A stretch of DNA of 64,000 bases from Excoecaria cochinchinensis (Eukaryota > Streptophyta > Magnoliopsida > Malpighiales > Euphorbiaceae). Numbering within the stretch: the first letter of the stretch is position 1; every line of letters starts with the position of its first letter. Location: NCBI GenBank assembly GCA_947683425.1, contig CANTUQ010000020.1:5645001-5709000 (forward strand), given 5' to 3'. The notes below the pieces were generated by a model that was given only the letters and a program-made list of their open reading frames with translations, was not told where the DNA came from and ran no database searches. A program made the position numbers and the translations under genes. Below are positions 47,785-58,020 of the stretch, one piece after another.

Positions 47785-49549
47785 TATATTAAAAGTATAT
47801 TTACAGGTTAGGAATTTATCAACTCTTGCATTTTTAGTTATATAGAAGAATAAAACTCGAATTTTTATTATTCAGAATTTGTTGTGTGGGATTTTTGCAT
47901 GTTGATAGGGAATTTTAGAATCGTATGCTTGCTATTTTGTTTTATTTTGTGGAACCAAGATTTTTATTTGTAAAAGTAGGATTTTAAGTTTGATGTTGGC
48001 TAGGAGAGAACTGTTTTGACACTCCTGAACTGATAATTCTTGATGTTGGCTTTACAAGTTGTATGACAATTCTTGATTTGTGCCAACTACCAAATCAAAT
48101 CTTAGTTAATTAATTAACTTAATACCATAATATGAAGGAGAATTTACATGAATAATTTTTGTAATCTGTGATTTTAGTTTCAAGATGACTGCATGTTACA
48201 TCTTATCAGGCACAATCATATAGCAGAAACCATGCTAACTAGCTATGGTGGGAATCTTAGTATGATTTTTGTCTTAAGAGCTCAGCTACTTGTGAGTGGT
48301 TTGGAAGAAGCCACCCCGAAGTTAGTATGTTTGCAATATGGTGGAACCAGCTTAAGCTTAATTTGCTATCTTGAATAAGAGAAGCTGTTGGATTTTCTAG
48401 CTAAGATTGAAATCCTTTGTATTTCCTTATTAAAATTTATATTTCCTAGTTTGATTAGGATTCTATTTTATATTTCTAATTAGAGTTTATCTTTATATTT
48501 TCCAGTTAGAGTTTATCTAATTAGGATCATGTTGTTTGACATTCTCTTAGTTTGGTTCTTTAAGATTTATATAATTTGATGCTAATTGCCAGTGATTTAT
48601 CAATTGCATACTTGCAGTGATAATTTTCAAATTTATAATTAGAAATTTAGTTATTGTATTTAGGGACAGCTACTAAAAAAATTATAATGTTTGAAAAAAT
48701 TTATAATTAGAATTTTGATGATTGCTCAAAAGGTAATTAATTTTTTTATGTATATAATTCCTACAAACTAATTTATGCTCTCGTATCTTGCAGCCCCTAT
48801 CATATATGCTGACTTTTTGAAGTGTATATAGCTACACTTGGTGGAATTGCAATTTTTTGAGGTTGATATGCTGAGTTTTTGAAGTGAATACAGTTAAACT
48901 TGATGGAATTAGAATTTTTTTTGAGGTTTGTCCTTAAATCACTTATAGTTTCAGTCGATTATTTATAGCATATATATATATTTTTTTTGACATAATCATT
49001 TTTATTTATTTATTTATTTATTTTTTTGCAGTTTTTAGTATGAACAAAATACTGAATGATAAACATTGACTGTGAAGACTTGAAGAAACATTGAAATGTT
49101 GGCTAGATAGAGATTTTTTGTTTTTTCTTAGAATGGGGCTGTATAAAAATACATATCTTTTTTGAATACTAATTCTATATTTGTAATGAATTACAAATTT
49201 TCTATGAAAGTATGATATTATTTATTTTGTATTCATTTATTGTATGTATAGGGTAAAAATATGGTCTAATTATTCTTAGGGACCATATTAATTTTTGCTT
49301 TATATTATGTTTTTAGGAATTAATTTTATGGTTCTTAATATAATATATATTCAAATGGATATTGTTTTTAAGGATGAGAATTTTTTCACCATTATTATGA
49401 TTTTAATATTGTTGAGGATGGGAATTCTGGTCTTTAATACTTTTTAGGAATAGGTTTTTTTTGGTCATTAAAAGTTTTTAAGGACCAAATTTTTGGTCCC
49501 TAATAACTTGGTTAACCAGTTGTTATATTTTAATAAAGATGGAAAAACC
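47785..49549 (+). other. 3' noncoding region of F
   Basis: AT-rich, no gene. Subterminal motifs (AGGGACC, GGTCCTTAA, AAGGACCAA) become frequent from about 49280. Confidence 0.6.
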
Positions 49550-49870
49550 GGTCCTTAATAATTTTTAGCGACTAGTATTTGGTCAGTCCTTAAAATATTT
49601 TTAGTGACCGTATTGCACCTTTCAAGGACCAAGTTTTTGGTCATTATAATAGACTATTAAGGACAGTAAATCTGGTCCTTAATAATTTTTAGCAACCAGT
49701 ATTTGGTCGGTCCTTAAAATATTTTTAGTGACCGTATTGCACCTTTTAAGGACCAAGCTTTTGGTCATTATTATATACTATTAAGGATAGTAAATCTGGT
49801 CCTTAATTGTTTTTAGGGACCGTATTTACTATCGGTCCCTAAAAGATTTTAGCGACCGGATGGTATACAG
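49550..49870. repeat. 124-bp subterminal tandem repeat of F
   Basis: GGTCCTTAAT recurs at 49550, 49674 and 49798, exactly 124 bp apart. Two full units and a partial third are seen. Each unit includes AGTGACCGTATTGCACC and CAAGGACCAAG. Such motifs are the expected binding sites of the second CACTA protein. Confidence 0.9.
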
Positions 49871-49992
49871 TCCTTTTTAGTCATTAGCGGCGGAGCCTGT
49901 AGGGACCGTATGGCGACCGGGTTTTCCGATCTCTATTGACTTTTAGGGACCGGATTTTTACTTTTAGGGACCGAATTTACCCTCCTTATAGG

Positions 49993-50009
49993 CCTTTTTT
50001 CTTGTAGTG
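49993..50009 (-). repeat. 3' terminal inverted repeat of F
   Basis: The plus strand reads CCTTTTTTCTTGTAGTG, followed by the GAT duplication. Confidence 0.95.
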
Positions 50010-50900
50010 GATGATATACTCATTTACAGCAAGTCTTTTGAGGAACATATCGAGCATATTAAGTTAGTTTTGCAAACTTTGAGGTATAAAAAGTTGTATG
50101 CTAAACTTAAGAAGTGCACATTTTGTATAGATAGACTTGGTTTCCTTGGTTTTGTGGTGAGTGCACAGGGTATTGAAGTGGATGAAGAGAAAGTGAAGGC
50201 AATTTAAGATTGGCCCACGCCTAAGTCCGTTTCGGACGTGTGGAGCTTTCATGGCTTAGCAAGTTTTTATAGGCATTTTGTGCAGGATTTCTCTTCTGTT
50301 GCTGCACCACTTACAGAAATAATCAAAAAGGAAGTTGGGTTTAAATGGGGAGAAGCACAACAACAGGCTTTTAAAAATTTGAAAGGGAAGTTGTGTTCTG
50401 CTCCTATTTTATCTTTGCCTAATTTTGATAAGACTTTTGAAATTGAATGTGATGCTTCTGGTGTAGGTATTGGGCTATTGTAATGCAAGAAAAGAAACCA
50501 ATAGCATACTTTAGTGAGAAGCTTCATGGAGCCCAGCTCAATTATTCAACGTATGACAAGGAGCTTTATGCCTTAGTGAGAGCATTGGATGTGTGGCAGC
50601 ATTATCTCCTACCCAAGGAGTTTGTCATTCACACCGATCACGAGTCCCTCAAACACTTGAAGGGACAAGGTAAGTTGAATAAAAGGCATGCTAAATGGGT
50701 TGAATTTATTGAAACATTTCCCTATTTTATTCAATACAAGCATGGAAAGGATAATATTGTTGCTAATGCATTATCAAGAAGATATGCCTTGATTTCTACA
50801 CTTAGTTCTAAGTTGTTAGGATTTGAGCATGTTAAGGAATTATATGTTGATGATTCTAATTTTGGTAATGTGTATAATGCATGTGAACATAAGGCCTTTG
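50010..50900 (+). pseudogene. D reverse transcriptase C-terminal part and RNase H
   Basis: Begins with the second half of the YxDD motif (DDILIYS), then the thumb (LGFLGFVVSAQGIEVDEEK; TAA at 50205-50207) and FHGLASFYRHFV. RNase H has FEIECDASG (first Asp), YDKELYALV (Glu) and HTDHESL (Asp). The last conserved Asp of the (A)DALSRR motif is Asn here (AAT at 50765-50767). A one-base loss in a G-run near 50471 causes a stop at 50481-50483, and the frame resumes at 50483. RNase H degrades template RNA during reverse transcription. Confidence 0.92.
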
Positions 50901-52299
50901 ATAAATTTTATAGACATGAAGGATTCTTGTTTAAAGGAAGTAAGCTTTGTGTGCCTAAATGTTCTATGTGTGATTTGCTTGTATTAGAGTCTCATTGTGG
51001 GGGATTGATGGGACATTTCGAGGTACATAAGACCTATGACATGTTGAATGAACATTTCTTTTGGCCACGCATGCGAAAAGATGTGGAAAAAGTGTGTAAT
51101 GCATGTGTTGCGTGTAAATAAGCTAAGTCTAAATCTATGCCTCATGGATTGTATATGCCTTTACCCGTATCTAATTCTCCTTGGACTGATATTTCCATGG
51201 ATTTTGTGCTTGGTTTGCCTAAGATAAAACGTGGTAGGGATAGTATCTTTGTTGTGGTAAATAGGTTTAGTAAAATGGCTCATTTTATTGCGTGTCATAA
51301 ATGTGATGATGCTGTTTATGTTACTGATCTATTCTTTAAGGAAGTTATCCGTTTGCATGGTATTCCGCACACCATAGTTTCAGATAGGAATACAAAGTTC
51401 CTTTCACATTTTTGGCGTGTTTTATGGGGTAAGTTAGGAACAAAATTATTATTTTCTACTACTTGTCACCCTCAAACTGATGGACAAATAGAAGTTATGA
51501 ATAGGACTTTGGGGACCTAATTACGTGCTATTGTGGGTAAGAATCTTAAGACTTTGGAGGATTGTTTGCCATTTATTGAATTTGCTTATAATCGGAGTAT
51601 TCATTCTTCCACTGGTTTTTTGCCGTTTGAACTTGTTTATGGTTTTAACCCACTAACTGTGCTTGATCTTTGTCCTTTACCTTTACATGAGCTTTCAAGT
51701 CTGGATGGTAGTAGGAAGGCAAAATTGGTGAAATCATTACATGAGAAAGCACGGGAAAGCATTGAGAAGAAAAATAGGTAATATGCTGATAAAGCGAATA
51801 GGGGAAGGAAATAAGTGGTGTTCACCCCTGGAGACTGGGTTTGGGTGCATTTTAGAAAGGAGAGGTTCCCAAACCAAAGGAAAAGTAAGCTGGATGCACG
51901 TGGTGATGATCCGTTTCAAGTCTTGGAGCTCATCAACAATAATGCATATAAAATAGACTTGCCAGGTGAGTATGGTGTTTCAGCTACATTTAATGTTTCT
52001 GACCTTTCTCCTTTTGATGTGGATTCAGATTTGAGGACAAATCTTTTTGAGGAGGGAGGGAATGATATGGATCAGCCAACCAATAAAGACCCACTGAAGA
52101 TGCCAAGTGGTCCAATCATAAGAGGGCGAGCTAAGAAGCTAAAGATGGCTATGACAGCCTATGTACAAGGCTTTATTACTCAAGAGCTACATGAAGATGC
52201 CTTTGAGAAGTGTCAAAGAGAACTTGAAGGAGGCATTCACAAAGTACTTAGCCTTTTGGAAGCTTATTTTTTGGCTTTATACAACTTTGGGCTTTAATT
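50901..52299 (+). pseudogene. D integrase and C-terminal tail running into the LTR
   Basis: Zinc-binding segment (ESHCGGLMGHFEVHKTYD to CNACVACK), then the DDE core: DISMDFVLGLP (Asp), IVSDRNTKF (Asp), DGQIEVMNRT (Glu). A C-terminal domain follows (GDWVWVHFRKERFP, FNVSDLSPFDV). Stops at 51119-51121, 51518-51520, 51779-51781 and about 51812-51814 are single-codon nonsense changes in otherwise conserved context. The frame crosses the polypurine tract and continues about 79 codons into the 3' LTR (GPIIRGRAKKLK) to the TAA at 52297. No chromodomain is recognised. Confidence 0.92.
52051..52062 (+). other. Polypurine tract of D
   Basis: GGAGGGAGGGAA directly before TGATATGG, inside the pol reading frame. 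Confidence 0.75.
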
Positions 52300-52885
52300 G
52301 TACAAGTCATGTGCTTCATTTAAAAGTCACATGACTCATTTAATTAGTGACTTAATGGGCTACGCATGATGGGCTTTTAGATTGGGTTTATTTTAGTTAT
52401 TTTAGGTTTTAATTATCTTTCTTTTGGGCCTTCATATTCGGCCTATAAGACTTAATTTTTAGTATGTTTATTTTCTTTAGTTTAGGCTTAATTTAGCTTG
52501 AAAAGCCCATGGTAATTTCGGCCTATGTGTGTTTAGGCCTTATTAGGGTTTATTTTTAGCTTTTAAGGGTTGTTAGGGTTAGCCACCATATAAATAGGTT
52601 AATAGGAGTTTTAAACTTCAGATTTGAATAACATTCTTTGGCTTAGCCGAATTTTCTTTGCTTAAATTGAGAGTGAATTGCTTTTTATTCTATTGCATGA
52701 AAAATTTGATTAACTTATCAATTTTTTGATTGTGGCATTTTTCAGCTTCTTTAATTCCCGATTATTTGCGTTTCCATTCACAAGTTGTTTGGGGGTTCAA
52801 TAGCGAGGGTGTTTATCTGATTTGGTTTGCTATCCGAATTCGTATGTGTGGGTTTCTAGCTTGTTAGCTATTGAATTCCGCATCA
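52063..52885 (+). repeat. 3' LTR of D
   Basis: An 823-bp segment from TGATATGG to CCGCATCA (imperfect inverted ends), placed directly after the polypurine tract. It contains a TATA box at 52588. AATTA at 52886-52890 would be the right copy of the target duplication; the left copy is outside the window. Confidence 0.72.
52588..52596 (+). promoter_or_regulatory. TATA box in LTR of D
   Basis: ATATAAATA within CCACCATATAAATAGG, about 290 bp before the LTR end. Confidence 0.55.
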
Positions 52886-53855
52886 AATTAAGGTATAAGA
52901 TGGAATATAAATGGTATATGTGTAATTGTGGGGACAGAATTGTAATTAATGAAAAAGGAAGGACGTAGATGGAATTGATGAAAAAGTTAGGGACATAAAT
53001 GGAATTAAATGAAAAGATTAGTGGTTAAAGTATAATTGATGAAAATCAAAGAAATTAGTGAGAATATTAAACATATAGCTAATTAAGTGACTAAATAAAT
53101 AATTAATGTGGTTAATTAAGTGAAGTATTAAGTGAATTTGGAATAAATAATAATAAGTGAAAATAATAAGTATATGTATTTATAATATATTAATTAAATA
53201 GAATTTAGTTAGAAAATTTATAGATTGGTAACCACCACTAGGCATTCTAATGCTCAGCACGTAGTTGTTTTTTACTACGTGTAGGTATGCCGTAGGACCG
53301 AAGCAGCATACCTCAGTCTTTTTGGGAGCAAGCTGAAGAAGTTGAAGTTGGTTTATTTTTTATGTATGTAATGGATTTTATTATGGCATGTATATACTTA
53401 ATTTAGTATTGAACTTGGGCATATAATGATGTAATACGTATAATAGCTATGCGGATTATTATTATGTCTGTGTGATGGAATGTTGGATGTGATTGAGTGG
53501 ATGTGGACTATTATTATTGTTGTGCTCTTGCCAGGGCTGTGAATTTTCAAAAGTGCAAGTTTGGGTAGTGCAAATTACTAGTCGTTATACTGCCAAAATT
53601 TACACCAAATGAATAGTAATTAAGACAGTTGTAGTTCAATCGGTAATTAAGCAATTTAGTGTATTTGTTTAAGTGATATGTAAAATGAATAAGTGTTTAG
53701 AAGATGATTGACATAGTGAATTATATCAAGTGTAGGAAAAAAAATTTAGACCCGTAATTTCATAAGCAAGTGACTTTTAACCGATCATGGTAATCGCACA
53801 GTATCGCTAAGTCGGCAGTATACGTATAGGGTATAAGGGTATTACATAAACCAAG
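52886..53855 (+). repeat. Old LTR-like segment, copy 1 (3' part)
   Basis: Shares with copy 2 (54340-55922) the blocks AACCACCACTA..GCTCAGCACGTAG (53228 vs 55314) and GTTATACTGCC..AAAT (53587 vs 55665), and ends AAGGGTATTACA. Only its 3' part is present, directly after D. It is probably the LTR into which D inserted. Confidence 0.6.
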
Positions 53856-54339
53856 AAAGAAATAAATATATATTATAGGCATAATGTGGACCGAATGGAA
53901 TACATGGGTATATTAGGGTATATTTTGTGTTCAAATGCAAATTAATAGTGTATACATGTAAATTAAGGTGTAAATTAACTTAAATGATGATAAATGAGTG
54001 AAAGAGAATTTTAATGGTAATTATATATAGTTGGCCATGTAATTTGATTATTTTCTAAGTATAATGGCATAAAAAGGATATATAATAAAAATTAAATATA
54101 TTCTAATTTATTTGGAATTAATTGAATTTGTTTGAATATTTTAGAGTATAATAATGCATTATGTTAATAATTGAAATTATGATATATGTGGTATTTTAAT
54201 GGAAGTATGGCATAAATAATGTTAAAATAAATAAATTAGTAGAATGAGGATGTTATAGTGAGAAAAGAATGAATTATGTTAGGTTTTGTTATGTTGACAT
54301 AATGGTATACCATAATGAATTAATGTCATAATTTATTTT
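53856..54339. other. AT-rich interval, unassigned
   Basis: No gene or repeat with a clear boundary. It may be part of copy 2. Confidence 0.4.
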
Positions 54340-55922
54340 AATTGCCCTTAGTTGTAGTCTGGTAGTTAAATATAGTTCAGGATATAGTTGGCTAGCCATA
54401 AAGACATCAAAACCGCGGTGTGAGTCATAACGACACACTATTTGTAGGCCAATGACGGTCTATAAAATGAATGAACATTGAAATGTTAAATGTAAATGAA
54501 ATGGAATGTAATATATGGGTGGTCCTTCAGGGTCACTCTAAATGTAGTGGATCTTTGTGGTCCACATCCCGTATATTTGGTTCTGAGATTTTTACCGGAT
54601 CGATAATAGGGGCAAAATGGTAAAAATGGGTAAAATTGATTAAATTAGGGTGAATGTGAGAAAAAGAATGAAAAAGGACTAAATTGTAATAAATTAAAAA
54701 GTTTTAACTACGAAATGGTAAAAATGTAATTAAATTAGTTATTAAGCTTAAATAAAAGAAAATAGCAATTAATTGGTAAAATAATTCAATTAATAATTGT
54801 TTAGGGCTAAAATGTAATTTACCATAAAAATAATACCTTAGGGGCAAAAAAGTAAATTGTAGATCAAACAATAAATAGATAAAGAAAATTAAGATAATAA
54901 TGGCATTTTAGTAAATAAAAGTACAAAGAGAGACAAATGGTAATTGAATAAAAGTTTAGGGACTAAAATGAAATTTTAAAGTGGAAATGATAAATCGAGG
55001 ACAAAATGGTAATTAATAGCCTAAATAGTGAATTAACGCGAAAATTAGATTAGTTAAGGGCATTATTGTTATTAAAAGTATAAAGAAGGTAAAATCGTAA
55101 AATGAGAAAAGTTTAGGGATTACATTGTCAATTGACCATAGTAATGTTAATTAAAGGACTCAAGTGTAATTGAATAATAATGGAAGGATTAATTGAGTAA
55201 ATATATAGTAATTGATAATTAATTAAATAAGTAAAAAACAAATAATTGGAAATTAAATATTAAAATTGATGTATGTGTATAGATTAGGATTAATGGAAAT
55301 CTTTGGATTTATAACCACCACTAAGCATATTTAATGCTCAGCACGTAGTTTTCTATTGACTGCGTGTAAGTACGGACTAGGAGCTGGAGCAAGCATATTT
55401 CATTTTGGGAGCTGCCTTGGACAAGGAATATACAAGAACATTTGTAGGTTTAAGTTAATGGAATGTATATATATTTATGTATAGATGATATAAATTATGG
55501 TTTTGTATTTATGGCATGTATATGGACATTGAAACTTAGAAGAAGTTGTGAGACTGTATGTGTTGGATGGATTTGTGACGAAATAGTTTGTATTATTGTT
55601 GTGCCCCGTGTGGGGCTGTGGATTGCTGATTTGCAGGTTGGGTAGTTTAAGGTTATAGCCGTTATACTGCCGAAATTTTTACCAAATGAATAGTAAATTA
55701 GACAGTTATAGGTCATCGGCCATATGGTTATATGATTATAATTTGAATAAGATTATTTGATATGAAGAAAATTAAGTTGAGTAATTAAATGATAAAAGTG
55801 AAAAAATTTACTCATAGTTACAACTATAATTTAAGCCGGTAATTAAATAATTCCATGGGTCACCTAGTGACTATCACAATAAGCTAAACGTATGTTAAAA
55901 TAGTAGTATATAAGGGTGTTAC
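54340..55922 (+). repeat. Old LTR-like segment, copy 2
   Basis: Ends AAGGGTGTTACA like solo LTR E. Its upstream part (TTGGCTAGCCATAAAGACATC near 54388) matches copy 3 near 59380. The middle is full of GTAATT/GGTAAAA words. Left boundary uncertain. Confidence 0.6.
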
Positions 55923-58020
55923 ACAATCTATAACATAACCATAAGCAAATACCTATATTCATTAACAGTCATATACTAGCTTCACATACATATTATACAC
56001 GTTTGTCTATTCATATATACACATTTAAGATCATACAATCATCATACATGACTTCATATATATATGCCTTATGCATATAATCGGTGACCACATAATAACA
56101 CAGTTCAAATACTGTTATTCGCCTTTTATGCATTTTATTCATATAATTATTATCACTTACCTCATATGCCTCTTTAACATGTTAATGTTTGATTGCACAT
56201 GGTCATATAATGATTACATATTGCCAAAGGTCATGCCAAACAGTTTTCATATTTTGCCAGTAAATACACAACAATTATGTGATACTATGTTCGTGTCATT
56301 ATTCTCATGCAATTCCATGAAATATTCAAACATATTCACATTATTTATTTAAGTTCATACAATTAACACATGTAATTAAATACATATGCCAGATAGTTTC
56401 AAGAATTACTAGTAATTAAATAACAATAATAAACATCATGTACCATTTAGAATCTCTATGTTCATATCCATATTTTCATGTAATTTCATATAATATACAA
56501 ATATATAATCATTATATACCATTAAACATGTGTTAAATAAGTGCTATAAAAATTCGAAAAGGTTTGAGTAAGGTTCAAGATCATTTTAGTGATAAAAAAG
56601 CATACTTGGGTCAAAAATAAAGGGCACACGAAGGTCAAAATACCTTGACCACCGTGTGAAAGGGTCCAGGATGGCAAAATGCAGAATAGCCTTTCAGGTC
56701 CAAATTTAGCTGCATTTTTGGCATTAGAAACGGGCTTTTGGGCAAAATGGTCTTCATGAAAAATATTTCCTTGTGTCTTAAGTTTCTAATGGATTAAAAA
56801 TCATGGAATTTAGATTATAAATTGAGAGATATGGCCAAAACATTACAAACTACTCCTAGGTGTTTTTCAGGTAAAAAATTGTGACCTTAATTTTGAAAAA
56901 TTCTTGGGAATGATTAAGATAGAATTTGGCCATACTTCCTTCATAAAAGTTACTTTAATATGTGTCTAATTTTGTAAAATTTTGATTCATGTCATTTGGA
57001 GTCCTATAGAGTGAGTTACACTCAAAACATTTCAAGCTATTCCCAACACAGGGGCAGCATCAAGTCTGGATCTTCAAGCTCATTTTCAGGTACCTTAGGG
57101 ATAGAATTAGGTCTTAGTTTCTTCTTAACATTTATAGACCTATGTATTAAAGTTTCTCTACAACTAGAATTACTCTATTGGGAGGTCTATAAGACGAATT
57201 AAGTCCATTACACCAAAACTAGTTAGTGAACCTAGAGAATATTTTCATCTAAACGCTTTCTAAGGCATATACAACCAAATTCAGCCAATCCAACAACAAA
57301 TCAATATACATCAACAATTTTACACAATATATGTCATATATACCATCCTAAATAAATACAAACACATACAAGAAAAATCAAGTAGCTCCCAAACCTCAAA
57401 ATTGCCACTTTCTTCTCCTTTTTGCCTACACTTCTCTTTTCCTTTCCTCTTGCTTAAATATTCATCTAAAATTACCATAAAATTCATGTCAATATCATTT
57501 TCAAGCTCTAATTTCTAGCAATTTATCAAATAGAAAAGAAGAAGGAGATAAAGACTATTATCTTAAATTGCACAAGCTTTGTGCTTAGCCCCTTTAAATC
57601 CCAATTTTCCCTTGTTAGATGTGTGTGAATTTGAAAAGGGAAATTGAGCCAAATTTTTTGCCATTTCTTACCCAAATTAGCCAGCCACAATGGCCTTAAA
57701 TATGGCCACTTTTGTTTGAAATTTCTAAAAGTTTAGGTGTCTGCCTCCTATTGGACTAAGTTTGTGGACTTAAATGGTAATTTTTAAGTTTATTTGATCC
57801 CATATTAGCATTCATTTTGAACTTTAGTTACATATTGGCCCACCATATAACTTCATTCATGCATATATGTCATATTTTATCATTTTACCAAATTTTTACA
57901 TCTTTTAAATTAATGACGGTTATGTTCTTATGACACTTTAACCATCTAATCATACATATTTAGTTTCCATTTCACCCTAAACATGCTTTAATACTGCTAG
58001 AGTATATTTTTGGGCCTGAC
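55923..58020 (-). repeat. Possible inverted, degraded LTR-like segment
   Basis: Word composition is reversed relative to its neighbours (CAT/ACA instead of ATG/TGT), which suggests a minus-strand copy of a related LTR. No target duplication or clean end was found, and no gene. Confidence 0.35.

Larger units (their letters stand above)
38956..50009 (+). mobile_element. CACTA (En/Spm) DNA transposon F
   Basis: An 11,054-bp element with terminal inverted repeats CACTACAAGAAAAA...TTTTTCTTGTAGTG and the 3-bp target duplication GAT (38953-38955 and 50010-50012). It carries a tnp2-type transposase gene (41813 to about 45220) and a second Transposase_24-type gene (45373-47784), both on the plus strand, plus repeated subterminal motifs (GGTCCTTAA, GGGACCG). 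Both genes have stops or frameshifts, so this copy is probably immobile alone. Confidence 0.95.
1..52885 (+). mobile_element. Ty3/gypsy retrotransposon D, host of the nest (5' end outside window)
   Basis: D reads on the plus strand in four coding blocks (1-1331, 36083-36203, 38484-38955, 50010-52299) and ends in a 3' LTR at 52885. The blocks follow the order gag, protease, RT, RNase H, integrase. Each interruption is bounded by a target duplication (CTTTG, GATCA, GAT), and the reading frame resumes in register across the A and E insertion sites. No chromodomain is recognised at the C-terminus, so I do not assign a lineage below Ty3/gypsy. Several nonsense codons and one-base indels show that the copy is dead. 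Its 5' LTR, primer site and gag start lie before position 1. Confidence 0.9.

Noticed and set aside
55463..57202. Short open frames on both strands
   Set aside because: All under 100 codons, AT-rich, with no motif; inside LTR-like sequence.
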